Below, piece after piece: positions 44,401 through 56,584 of a DNA stretch of 64,000 bases. Below the pieces are notes generated by a model, which made no database searches, was not told the DNA's origin, and saw only the letters and a list, made by a program, of their open reading frames with translations. The stretch's first letter is position 1. Each line of letters begins with the position of its first letter. The DNA is from Lineus longissimus (taxonomy: Eukaryota > Nemertea > Pilidiophora > Heteronemertea > Lineidae): contig NC_088318.1 of assembly GCF_910592395.1 (NCBI RefSeq), positions 8,306,349-8,370,348 on the forward strand, given 5' to 3'. Made by a program: the position numbers and the translations under genes.

Positions 44401-47400
44401 CCATCCGATCGCTCACGCACAACATTGTTGTAATCCTCATTACTGAAGTGAAACGAGACCAGCTACCATCGGTTTTCTCTGGAGGCATTGTCCTGCTGTA
44501 GGGCGAGTGGTAAGAGTGACCAACTTGAAATCCACGGCTTGGCTCTTTGCTTAGTTATAGGCATCTTGAGTTGAAGTTTACTCTGTGAAGTCCACATGTA
44601 AAGTGACCCCCAGGCCCAGGGCATACCTAGTTGAAGCTTGAGGATATTGGGATGGTTCATCATTGTGCTTCTCTGTACTGATGAGCTGCTTAGATAAACA
44701 AATACCTTAGCCATAACAAAAGTCATATCCTAATGTAAAACGAACATGTGGTAGGCCTACACATGTGTCCTCCGATCTTTCAAGTTGAGAATGTGAGAAA
44801 AGGAGGTTTCTCAGGGTCAAAGGGGTTCACTTTGAATTGGCCACACATGCTCTTTGCTGGCCATATGAAGTTTAAACTTGATAGGTAGGCAAGTGTGAAT
44901 CTGAAGTAATCTGGAATTGTGACTTTTTAAAAATTCAGACTCAGTGTTGTAGAGATTCTACAATTTCTATAATCCGTTGTCATGGTAACTGCCCAAACTT
45001 AGAAACCTGGCCCTGGGACATCCAGCAATGACCATATGAACTCAAAAACTCTTATTTCTAATAATGTATATATCCTTTATTTCAAACTAACAGTGCTTAG
45101 AGGGATTTAATAATTTTTAACAGAAATATTACATGTTGGGTATTTAAGAATTTGCCACGCCCACATCACTTCAACATAGAATTTGAGGCCGGACATAGCA
45201 AGAAGATGAACTCGAATAAAAATTTTACAATTCAATATAATTCAAAAATTCCTTTCGCACAGTAATGTGGACATCTAGGGGAATCTGAAAACAGCAGAAC
45301 ATTTGACCTGGGGCCAACACTGGCTCTCTAGTAGTCAAAATGGTTGACCAAGTATGAAAAATTTGACACTTGCACACACATTTTATCTTATTTTCTCTAT
45401 TCTGCACGTCCTTTTCATCCCTTTTTCTTGTAGTTGAACCAATACTTATGGCATTATTGTACATATTAACCCTTTTCAGCCGCAATCATGGATTCAGACC
45501 TTAAAACTCAAAATAAACCAGACCAGCGAACCTGATCTGAAATCGAGTAGTGTAAACTGTATATTATGGACTGGGTATAGTCAACAATGTTAGTATCCTC
45601 AGTTAGTATAACATCCGTATTGTCCTTTGCAGCATCCTGTCCCCTCTGGCGAAGTATCCTCAGTGGGCTGACTGTGTTCTCGACCGTCGGTGCAAAGATG
45701 ATGCCATCCGATCGCTCACGCACAACATTGTTGTAATCCTCATTACTGAAGTGAAACGAGACCAGCTACCATCGGTTTTCTCTGGAGGCATTGTCCTGCT
45801 GTAGGGCGAGTGGTAAGAGTGACCAACTTGAAATCCACGGCTTGGCTCTTTGCTTAGTTATAGGCATCTTGAGTTGAAGTTTACTCTGTGAAGTCCACAT
45901 GTAAAGTGACCCCCAGGCCCAGGGCATACCTAGTTGAAGCTTGAGGATATTGGGATGGTTCATCATTGTGCTTCTCTGTACTGATGAGCTGCTTAGATAA
46001 ACAAATACCTTAGCCATAACAAAAGTCATATCCTAATGTAAAACGAACATGTGGTAGGCCTACACATGTGTCCTCCGATCTTTCAAGTTGAGAATGTGAG
46101 AAAAGGAGGTTTCTCAGGGTCAAAGGGGTTCACTTTGAATTGGCCACACATGCTCTTTGCTGGCCATATGAAGTTTAAACTTGATAGGTAGGCAAGTGTG
46201 AATCTGAAGTAATCTGGAATTGTGACTTTTTGAAAATTCAGACTCAGTGTTGTAGAGATTCTACAATTTCTATAATCCGTTGTCATGGTAACTGCCCAAA
46301 CTTAGAAACCTGGCCCTGGGACATCCAGCAATGACCATATGAACTCAAAAACTCTTATTTCTAGTAATGTATATATCCTTTATTTCAAACTAACAGTGCT
46401 TAGAGGGATTTAATAATTTTTAACAGAAATATTACATGTTGGGTATTTAAGAATTTGCCACGCCCACATCACTTCAACATAGAATTTGAGGCCGGACATA
46501 GCAAGAAGATGAACTCGAATAAAAATTTTGCAATTCAATATAATTCAAAAATTCCTTTTGCACAGTAATGTGGACATCTAGGGGAATCTGAAAACAGCAG
46601 AACATTCGACCTGGGGCCAACACTGGCTCTCTAGTAGTCAAAATGGTTGACCAGGTATGAAAAATTTGACACTTGCACACACATTTTATCTTATTTTCTC
46701 TATTCTGCACGTCCTTTTCATCCCTTTTTCTTGTAGTTGAACCAATACTTATGGCATAATTGTACATATTAACCCTTTTCAGCCGCAATCATGGATTCAG
46801 ACCTTAAAACTCAAAATAAACCAGACCAGCGAACCTGATCTGAAATCGAGTAGTGTAAACTGTATATTATGGACTGGGTAAAGTCAACAATGTTAGTATC
46901 CTCAGTTAGTATAACATCCGTATTGTCCTTTGCAGCATCCTGTCCCCTCCGGCGAAGTATCCTCAGTGGGCTGACTGTGTTCTCGACCGTCGGTGCAAAG
47001 ATGATGCCATCCGATCGCTCACGCACAACATTGTTGTAATCCTCATTACTGAAGTGAAACGAGACCAGCTACCATCGGTTTTCTCTGGAGGCATTGTCCT
47101 GCTGTAGGGCGAGTGGTAAGAGTGACCAACTTGAAATCCACGGCTTGGCTTTTTGCTTAGTTATAGGCATCTTGAGTTGAAGTTTACTCTGTGAAGTCCA
47201 CATGTAAAGTGACCCCCAGGCCCAGGGCATACCTAGTTGAAGCTTGAGGATATTGGGATGGTTCATCATTGTGCTTCTCTGTACTGATGAGCTGCTTAGA
47301 TAAACAAATACCTTAGCCATAACAAAAGTCATATCCTAATGAAAAACGAACATGTGGTAGGCCTACACATGTGTCCTCCGATCTTTCAAGTTGAGAATGT

Positions 47401-50400
47401 GAGAAAAGGAGGTTTCTCAGGGTCAAAGGGGTTCACTTTGAATTGGCCACACATGCTCTTTGCTGGCCATATGAAGTTTAAACTTGATAGGTAGGCAAGT
47501 GTGAATCTGAAGTAATCTGGAATTGTGACTTTTTAAAAATTCAGACTCAGTGTTGTAGAGATTCTACAATTTCTATAATCCGTTGTCATGGTAACTGCCC
47601 AAACTTAGAAACCTGGCCCTGGGACATCCAGCAATGACCATATGAACTCAAAAACTCTTATTTCTAATAATGTATATATCCTTTATTTCAAACTAACAGT
47701 GCTTAGAGGGATTTAATAATTTTTAACAGAAATATTACATGTTGGGTATTTAAGAATTTGCCACGCCCACATCACTTCAACATAGAATTTGAGGCCGGAC
47801 ATAGCAAGAAGATGAACTCGAATAAAAATTTTACAATTCAATATAATTCAAAAATTCCTTTCGCACAGTAATGTGGACATCTAGGGGAATCTGAAAACAG
47901 CAGAACATTTGACCTGGGGCCAACACTGGCTCTCTAGTAGTCAAAATGGTTGACCAAGTATGAAAAATTTGACACTTGCACACACATTTTATCTTATTTT
48001 CTCTATTCTGCACGTCCTTTTCATCCCTTTTTCTTGTAGTTGAACCAATACTTATGGCATTATTGTACATATTAACCCTTTTCAGCCGCAATCATGGATT
48101 CAGACCTTAAAACTCAAAATAAACCAGACCAGCGAACCTGATCTGAAATCGAGTAGTGTAAACTGTATATTATGGACTGGGTATAGTCAACAATGTTAGT
48201 ATCCTCAGTTAGTATAACATCCGTATTGTCCTTTGCAGCATCCTGTCCCCTCTGGCGAAGTATCCTCAGTGGGCTGACTGTGTTCTCGACCGTCGGTGCA
48301 AAGATGATGCCATCCGATCGCTCACGCACAACATTGTTGTAATCCTCATTACTGAAGTGAAACGAGACCAGCTACCATCGGTTTTCTCTGGAGGCATTGT
48401 CCTGCTGTAGGGCGAGTGGTAAGAGTGACCAACTTGAAATCCACGGCTTGGCTCTTTGCTTAGTTATAGGCATCTTGAGTTGAAGTTTACTCTGTGAAGT
48501 CCACATGTAAAGTGACCCCCAGGCCCAGGGCATACCTAGTTGAAGCTTGAGGATATTGGGATGGTTCATCATTGTGCTTCTCTGTACTGATGAGCTGCTT
48601 AGATAAACAAATACCTTAGCCATAACAAAAGTCATATCCTAATGTAAAACGAACATGTGGTAGGCCTACACATGTGTCCTCCGATCTTTCAAGTTGAGAA
48701 TGTGAGAAAAGGAGGTTTCTCAGGGTCAAAGGGGTTCACTTTGAATTGGCCACACATGCTCTTTGCTGGCCATATGAAGTTTAAACTTGATAGGTAGGCA
48801 AGTGTGAATCTGAAGTAATCTGGAATTGTGACTTTTTGAAAATTCAGACTCAGTGTTGTAGAGATTCTACAATTTCTATAATCCGTTGTCATGGTAACTG
48901 CCCAAACTTAGAAACCTGGCCCTGGGACATCCAGCAATGACCATATGAACTCAAAAACTCTTATTTCTAGTAATGTATATATCCTTTATTTCAAACTAAC
49001 AGTGCTTAGAGGGATTTAATAATTTTTAACAGAAATATTACATGTTGGGTATTTAAGAATTTGCCACGCCCACATCACTTCAACATAGAATTTGAGGCCG
49101 GACATAGCAAGAAGATGAACTCGAATAAAAATTTTGCAATTCAATATAATTCAAAAATTCCTTTTGCACAGTAATGTGGACATCTAGGGGAATCTGAAAA
49201 CAGCAGAACATTCGACCTGGGGCCAACACTGGCTCTCTAGTAGTCAAAATGGTTGACCAGGTATGAAAAATTTGACACTTGCACACACATTTTATCTTAT
49301 TTTCTCTATTCTGCACGTCCTTTTCATCCCTTTTTCTTGTAGTTGAACCAATACTTATGGCATAATTGTACATATTAACCCTTTTCAGCCGCAATCATGG
49401 ATTCAGACCTTAAAACTCAAAATAAACCAGACCAGCGAACCTGATCTGAAATCGAGTAGTGTAAACTGTATATTATGGACTGGGTAAAGTCAACAATGTT
49501 AGTATCCTCAGTTAGTATAACATCCGTATTGTCCTTTGCAGCATCCTGTCCCCTCCGGCGAAGTATCCTCAGTGGGCTGACTGTGTTCTCGACCGTCGGT
49601 GCAAAGATGATGCCATCCGATCGCTCACGCACAACATTGTTGTAATCCTCATTACTGAAGTGAAACGAGACCAGCTACCATCGGTTTTCTCTGGAGGCAT
49701 TGTCCTGCTGTAGGGCGAGTGGTAAGAGTGACCAACTTGAAATCCACGGCTTGGCTTTTTGCTTAGTTATAGGCATCTTGAGTTGAAGTTTACTCTGTGA
49801 AGTCCACATGTAAAGTGACCCCCAGGCCCAGGGCATACCTAGTTGAAGCTTGAGGATATTGGGATGGTTCATCATTGTGCTTCTCTGTACTGATGAGCTG
49901 CTTAGATAAACAAATACCTTAGCCATAACAAAAGTCATATCCTAATGAAAAACGAACATGTGGTAGGCCTACACATGTGTCCTCCGATCTTTCAAGTTGA
50001 GAATGTGAGAAAAGGAGGTTTCTCAGGGTCAAAGGGGTTCACTTTGAATTGGCCACACATGCTCTTTGCTGGCCATATGAAGTTTAAACTTGATAGGTAG
50101 GCAAGTGTGAATCTGAAGTAATCTGGAATTGTGACTTTTTGAAAATTCAGACTCAGTGATGTAGAGATTCTACAATTTCTATAATCCGTTGTCATGGTAA
50201 CTGCCCAAACTTAGAAACCTGGCCCTGGGACATCCAGCAATGACCATATGAACTCAAAAACTCTTATTTCTAATAATGTATATATCCTTTATTTCAAACT
50301 AACAGTGCTTAGAGGGATTTAATAGTTTTTAACAGAAATATTACATGTTGGGTATTTAAGAATTTGCCACGCCCACATCACTTCAACATAGAATTTGAGG

Positions 50401-50534
50401 CCGGACATAGCAAGAAGATGAACTCGAATAAAAATTTTACAATTCAATATAATTCAAAAATTCCTTTTGCACAGTAATGTGGACATCTAGGGGAATCTGA
50501 AAACAGCAGAACATTCGACCTGGGGCCAACACTG
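41413..50534. repeat. Tandem array of seven 1303 bp units
   Basis: Corresponding points recur at exactly 1303 bp spacing: for example 41599, 42902, 44205, 45508, 46811, 48114 and 49417. The array begins and ends at the same phase (CTCTCTAGTAG / CCAACACTG), so it holds seven whole units. Units are nearly identical and fall into types. In one half, CCGGCG versus CTGGCG together with TTTTTGC versus CTCTTTGC; in the other half, TTTTTGAAAATTC versus TTTTTAAAAATTC. The two halves are linked across unit borders, giving the block order a-b-b-a-b-a. Reverse-strand frames of 71, 87 and 67-104 codons recur in each unit. They have no recognisable domain and I do not annotate them as genes. Confidence 0.95.
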
Positions 50535-50925
50535 CACAAAATTTTATATGTGTCAAGAAGAACCCTTTGCCAATAGCATAATAAAGTTTTTAAAAATTCC
50601 AATACCGATCGCCTGAGAAAAAAAGATTTCCGTACACCATATCCATCAAAACGTCACTGGCGCATTGATATGGCCCTGTCAAAGTACAAGTTCTAAACTG
50701 ACCAGTGAGACCACATTTTCTTAAATATATTATCAAAAAGCATATTTCTGTGATGGCCTGACTCTGTAGATTAAGAATCAACCACAGATTGAGAATTAAT
50801 TCCACTTTGGTCCATCCCAGCCATGTATTTACCACAACTTGACATTTTGATAAGCTCTATGTGACTGTGCCACACTTCCGGTCGTGGATGAATACAGGTC
50901 TCTGCCCATTAATGAAATTTTTTTT
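50535..50925 (-). repeat. Right inverted arm of the 1303 bp array
   Basis: Starts CACAAAATTTTATATGTGTC directly at the array end and runs to TCTCTGCCCATTAATG, complementary to 41328-40953. Unlike on the left, there is no spacer between arm and array. It is followed by a T-run and then by the second satellite foldback element. Confidence 0.9.
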
Positions 50926-50935
50926 TTTTCACGAA

Positions 50936-51890
50936 CGTACAAGATAGTATCACGTTATAACACGATAATTCGCACTATTGCGTACGTACGTGATACTAAC
51001 GCGTAATTGCGAGATAACTATCACGTTATTACGAGAAAACTATCACGTAATTACGCGATGACTATGACGATGACGCGATGACTCAATAGATGATGAGTGT
51101 GGCTCACTTGCCGTTTTCCTCACTAAAAGACTCGGCCAAGGACCAGAAGCTATCATAATCATGAACTTTGAGAATGATAAGGTTAGTGTGAGCTTAACGC
51201 GTAATTACGTGTTGGTTATCGCATAGTAACGTGTTCGTCGTCTCGTAATTACGCGTTAGTTATCTCGTAATTACGTGAAAGTTATCTCGTTATAATGTGT
51301 TAGTTATCACGTAATAACGTGTTAGTTACCGCGTCATAACGTGTTAGTTACCATGTAATAACGTATTAGTTATCGCGTAAATACGTGTTGGTCATCTCGT
51401 AATTACGTGATAGTTATCTCGTAATTACGTGATAGTTATCTTGTATTAACCCGTTAGTTATCTCATAATTCTGTGATAGTTTTCTCGTAATAACGTGATA
51501 GTTATCTCGTAACTTTCGTAACTATACGCACGCTCCGGAGCTTATTGTATGGCGCTCGGTGTCCGTCCGTCTGTTAACTTTTCATTGTCCACGCGATTAC
51601 TGAAATTCTACAACATGTATATTCACCAAACCTGGTTTGCAGGGCACTAGTATAGGCCCCAAGAAGCCTATTGATTTGGAGGTCAAAGGTCAAGGTCACG
51701 AAGACCTGTTTCCATTTTCCGCTTACCTGCTACTTCACACACTTTTCACCCTGACAAACCACCCTTTACTCTTATGACGGGCGTATAATGTGCTCGCTCT
51801 GCGTAGCTCTTGTTACGTGTTAGTATCGCGTATGCGTTAGTATCGCGTTATTACGTGATACTATCTCGTATGCACGTGATAAAAACTTTT
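50936..51890. mobile_element. Foldback element with CGTAATTAC satellite arms, copy 2
   Basis: Left arm from 50936, core 51075-51197 (ACTCAATAGATGATGAGTG ... GTTAGTGTGAGCTT), reverse arm 51198-51520 and 51816-51890. It shares core and arm order with 39626-40370. It lies inside the right arm of the big structure, separating CATTAATG (50905) from CATTAATACCAG (51899). A different repeat (51526-51815) interrupts its reverse arm. Confidence 0.8.
51526..51815 (+). mobile_element. GCTCCGGAGC-ended dispersed repeat fragment
   Basis: Starts ACGCTCCGGAGCTTATTGTATGG with GTGTCCGTCCGTCTG and ends GTGCTCGCTCTGCGTAGCTC. The plan is the same as in the GCTCACC family (a short palindromic-looking start, a GTCCGTC run, an AGGTCAAAGGTCAAGGTCAC body and a GCTC end), but the sequence differs. 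Only about 290 bp, so internally deleted or a short family. Confidence 0.6.
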
Positions 51891-51950
51891 TTTTCATTAA
51901 TACCAGAAACTTTTTTTTCACTTGGCACTAATACGCTTCCGTGCGTTTTG
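51891..51950 (-). repeat. Displaced outer end of the right inverted arm
   Basis: CATTAATACCAGAAAC, then a T-run and CACTTGGCACTAATACGCTTCCG, match the reverse complement of 40903-40963. This fixes the outer end of the inverted structure. From 51951 to 52426 I see no gene, only loosely repeated AACCTCGT / ACAAGGTTAAT phrases. Confidence 0.75.
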
Positions 51951-52426
51951 GATCACTTGAGTTCAAAACTATGCAGTCTAAATCCGCTGATGATAATGCC
52001 AGGGCAGTCAAGTAAGTACAGCTAATCTTTGTGCCCATTTATTTGCTCTTATGTGGTGGAAAACACTTCCTTAAAATTATTTTGTGATCTAATTTCGGAG
52101 TGAGAATCCATTCAGTCAAAACACACCGAGTCTGATTCCAACTTCACACCTCTGAGATGAGGTAACTACTTGCGGTTAACCTCGTTGTAGGATTACACCT
52201 GCGACAAGGTCAATAACAACCTCGCTGCCAGGACCATTTCTATTACGGCTGATAGACTACCTTGGTGGTGAGATTTTTATCAACCTCGTCACATGTATTC
52301 CTGGGACAAGGTTAATCAAAATTAAAATGTTATCTCATGTTTTACAGGAACAATCTACAGCTGCATTTGAACATTTTTGGTGACATCACAGATTACCGAG
52401 TGAGAAGAGCTGAGCTACACCCATAT

Positions 52427-55287
52427 GGCAAGCGGAGTGTCCAGTAATTAAAAAAACCTAGATTTATTCAAAAACCTGGTTTTTGGCTCACCGTAAGGGG
52501 AGTTTATACGATAGCGCTGTGTCCGTCGGCGGCGGCGGCGTCGTCGTCGTCGTCGACCGTCGTATCCTGTTTCAGAAACAGTTGCACGTTTCTTAACCGC
52601 TAGGGCTATGAACTTGAAACTTTGTACACAGCACCCCCTAGGTCAGGTGACCTCTGACACTGAATTTCAGTCCGATCTGATTCTCAACTTGGCCACCAGG
52701 GGGCCAAATGTCGATATCTAATATCTAAAAAGTGTGATATCTCGCTTATTAGTGACTTGTTTTCGATGAAACTTTTGTTGTAGGTACTCATAGCAAATAT
52801 ACATCTTATATCATACGGGTTTTTAATTTGACCTACTTTTCAAGGTCACAGAGGTCATATGGCGTAAATTGGCCGTTAGAGTGTAAACTTTGGCACGTTT
52901 CTTAACCACTAAAGCTATGAAATTGAAACTTGGTACATATAACCCCCTATATCACATAGGCTCTGGTGCTGAATTTCAGTTTGATCTGATTCTCAACTTT
53001 GCCACCAGGGGGCCAAAAGTGGAAATCTAAAAAGTGTGATATCTCGCTTATAAGTGACTTGTTTTCGATAAAATTTTGATGGTACGTACTCTTAGGAAGA
53101 ATACATCACATATCTTACGGGTTTTCAATTTGACCTACTTTTCAAGGTCACAGAGGTCAAATGGCGTAAATTGGCCATTTGAGCGTAACTGTGGCAGGTT
53201 TCTTTACCAATAAAGCTATGACCTTGAAATTTGGTACACATGACCCCCTTGGTCAGATGACCTGTGACACTGATTTCAGTCCGGTCTCATACTTAACTTG
53301 GCCACCAGGGGGCCAAATGTCGATATCTAATATCTAAAAAGTGTGATATCTCGCTTATTATTGACTTGTTTTCGATGAAACTTTTGTTGTAGGTACTCAT
53401 AGCAAATATACATCTTATGTCATACGGGATTTTAATTTGACCTACTTTTCAAGGTCACAGAGGTCATATGGCGTAAATTGGCCGTTAGAGTGTAAACTAT
53501 GGCATGTTTCTTAACCACTAAAGCTATGAACTTGAAACTTGGTACATATAACCCCCTATATCACATAGCCTCTGGTGCTGAATTTCAGTTTGATCTGATT
53601 CTCAACTTGGCCACCAGGGGGCCAAAAGTGGAAATCTCAAAAGTGTGATATCTCGCTTATTAGTGACTTGTTTTCGATGAAACTTTTGTTGTAGGTACTC
53701 ATAACAAATATACATCTTATATCATATGGGTTTTTAATTTGACCTACTTTTCAAGGTCACAGAGGTCATATGGCGTAAATTGGCCGTTAGAGTGTAAACT
53801 ATGGCACGTTCCTTTACACTAAAGCTATGAACTTGAAACTTGGTACATATAACCCCCTATATCTCATAGCCTCTGGTGCTGAATTTCAGTTTGATCTGAT
53901 TCTCAACTTTGCCACCAGGGGGCCAAAAGTGGAAATCTCAAAAGTGTGATATCTCGCTTATTAGTGATTCGTTTTCAATAACATTTTTATGGTAGATTCT
54001 CCTAGCAAGGATACATCACATATCATATGAGTTTTTGATTTGACCTGCTTTTCAAGGTCACAGAGGTCAAATGGCGTAAATTGCACGTTTCTTAACCACT
54101 AAAGCTATGAACTTGAAATTTGGTACACATGACTCCCTACGTCATGTAACCTCGGATCTGATCTGGTACTCAACTTGGCCACCAGGAGGCCAAAACTAAA
54201 ATAGGTAAAAAGTTTAATATCTCGTTTATTAGTGACTTGTTTTTGATGATATTCTTATGGTACTTACTCCAAGCAACGATACATCACATGTCATACTGAC
54301 TGGTTTGACCCCTATACTATACATGTACAATGTTTCTTAAGCTGGATGAATTCCAAAGCAGCAAATATCTATACGGTGAGCACAATGGCCCCTGGCCGTT
54401 TCATTTACCTAATAAACTAAGTTTATTTGGAAAAAATATAGGTTTTTTTAAACAACCTTGTTTTTTTCCTAAAAAACCGAATTTCTTTAATAAGACCAAG
54501 TTTTTTTACCTAATCCACAAATGTCAAGTTTAACAAAAAAACTTGGTTTTTTGCCCTAAAATATCAGTTTTTCATCCAGTGGTAATAAAGTAAGAAAAAG
54601 AATCTTGGTTTATTAACAATAACTGGACAAATGGCTAATAAACGTACCTTTTTACGTAAAAAACTTGGTTTCATACAAAACAACTTAGTTTTTTGCAATA
54701 AAACCTGGTTTTATTGTAAAAATGTAGGTTGTTTTGAATAACTAGCAAACGGCGTGCAAAAACCTACTTTCTATCGAGAAACTTGTATTTTCTACCTCGC
54801 CCCATATACACAAATCCGCGATGTTATCGGGACGAGGATGGGCAACCTCGGGTTGGGTACTAATGCTGCACTGCGCTACACTCTGTAAACTAGTTAGTGG
54901 GACCCTAACCTCATCCCAAATAAGTCAATGTAGGTAGGATCGAGGTTTAAAAATGTAAGTTTTCTAATAAACCAGGTTTTTTTAATAAACTAGGTTGTTT
55001 TGGTAATAAAGCTTGTTTTATTGAATAAATGGACATTACTGTACAGAAACTTATATTTTATACGATTATGTGGTAAAAAAAACAAATTTTTTAGGTAAAA
55101 AACCACGTTTTTTAGCATAAAATGTTAGTTTCTCTTTAAAAACCTACTTTATTGAGAAAGAAAGTAAAGAAACTTGGTTTATTAGCAAATAAACAAGGTT
55201 GTTTTAAAATAAGCTTAATTGATTAGGTAAAAAAACAGTTTTTAAAAAAAAATCTAGGTTTTTTAATTACTGGATACTCCGCTTGCC
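52427..55287. mobile_element. Foldback element with AAACCTAGG-type arms
   Basis: The outer ends are inverted: GGCAAGCGGAGTGTCCAGTA at 52427 and the complement of GGCAAGCGGAGTATCCAGTA ending at 55287. Both are followed inward by ATTAAAAAAACCTAGATTT. Behind the right end lies a long degenerate array of ACTTGGTTT / AAAACCTAGTTT phrases (54400-55260). On the left only about 40 bp remain before a complete GCTCACC-family element begins. No coding region belongs to it. Confidence 0.8.
52486..54405 (+). mobile_element. GCTCACC-family repeat, best complete copy
   Basis: Begins TTTTTGGCTCACCGTAAGG, then (CGG)n/(CGT)n-rich GTCCGTCGGCGGCGG at about 52520, and ends TATACGGTGAGCACAATGGCCCCTGG at 54371. 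GCTCACCGT and ACGGTGAGC form 9 bp inverted ends. Inside, the module beginning CACGTTTCTTAACC returns at 52586, 52893, 53196, 53503, 53806 and 54084, so the period is about 303-307 bp with a shorter last unit. Alternate modules look most alike. No open frame spans more than one module. Confidence 0.85.
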
Positions 55288-55599
55288 GTACACTCATACT
55301 CATAGAATCAAACGAACACTTGCACCTACAATCCAACTTCAGTGCTCACCCACGTGGTCATCAGAAGAACCAGTCAATTAATATTTTTCACTGTAATACT
55401 TTACCTTAAAGTTGTTTTTAATAAAGAAAAAACTATATAGGCAGTTAGTTTAACAAAAATCAAGTTTTTACTCGCTTTCAATGTGGGCTAAGAAAATCTA
55501 CCCCTTGGTCCTCGCCTTGCACTTTGGTTGTCCCTGATGTGAAGTCGATGACAATTACGGCATGGCTTGTCCCGGCTTAGGCTGGACCATGTCCACTGT

Positions 55600-55960
55600 G
55601 CTAGCGTGTCTCGCAACCAACCTACACTCGAAAGGATTTGATGTCATGGTCCGGACTGTTTCTGGTTGTGGCCATGGATCTACTGGGTTTGTCTCAACAT
55701 GCACTTCAAAGGATTTGATGTTAACGTCCTGTTTGCCCTAAGGTTGTTACCACGCATCGACTGGACTGGATTTCACAACCTGCATTTCGAAGGGATTGAT
55801 ACAAAGGTCAAGACTACATGATGTTGTTGCTCATGCATCAAATGGACTGGTTCATCTCAAGCTGAACTTCAACGGACTATGTAAAGGTCCAGACTGCACT
55901 TACTGGTTGTCTACTAAACTCTCGAAGGAACCATTGCAACTAGTAAGATTTAATCTCTGT
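55600..55960 (+). repeat. Degenerate repeat of about 85-100 bp
   Basis: CACTTCAAAGGATTTGATG, CTCGAAAGGATTTGATG and TTTCGAAGGGATTGATAC recur with GGTC[A/C]GGACTG-type phrases, about four diverged copies. The open frame 55796-56002 falls inside and has no domain. The flank 55290-55599 shows no gene. Confidence 0.55.
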
Positions 55961-56194
55961 AACAATCTTCAACTTTTAATCGCACTCATTGCCGTTGTGT
56001 AGGCTGATATACAATACTAAAGTTTAAAACAAATTTTGGATTCATAATTAATGCACTACGGCATTGTGTATTAGTGGATTTCTACTTAACTGGACCACAG
56101 TTAATTACGAACGGCCTACCCCTTTAACCCACTGTGATGAAAACTTGTAGACTTAATTTTGGCCCCTGTTCGATTTCTCGTTTGGGCAGGTTTC

Positions 56195-56262
56195 AACCGA
56201 AAAAAATAACATGTCTTTGGAGGGAGGTGAGCACAATGCGAATGGCCATATGTTTATGAAAG
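56195..56262 (+). mobile_element. GCTCACC-family 3' end fragment
   Basis: GGAGGTGAGCACAATGCGAATGGCCATATG matches the family end GGTGAGCACAATGGCCCCTGGCC (in part). Only the terminus is recognisable. Confidence 0.45.
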
Positions 56263-56584
56263 AGGTGCAAATATTTCAAAGCGTTCACCCTGGAGGCAAA
56301 AAAGATGAAATGGAAACTTTTATATGAATAGTATGAAATGCAGCGTAACAAAAACGCTACCCCGATCCATCACTTCAGGCATTTTCTACGCGGAAATGCA
56401 AATAAAAAAAATCGAGGGTTCCTGCATATCTAATTTCTTTTTCTTTCCATTGATTTTTTTCCCTATACTTCTGTCTTTCACCTCAATCAAATGCATAGAT
56501 CACCGAGTATCCGGTTTAGAAGTCTTAATGACGTTAGCCAGTATGTCTCATATTATTCATTTATTGTCTTCCCCTTTAAAATGT

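Noticed and set aside
41413-50534. CRISPR-like array or tandem gene cluster
   Set aside because: The repeat unit is 1303 bp and homogeneous, with no short repeat/unique spacer pattern, and its small frames have no recognisable domain.
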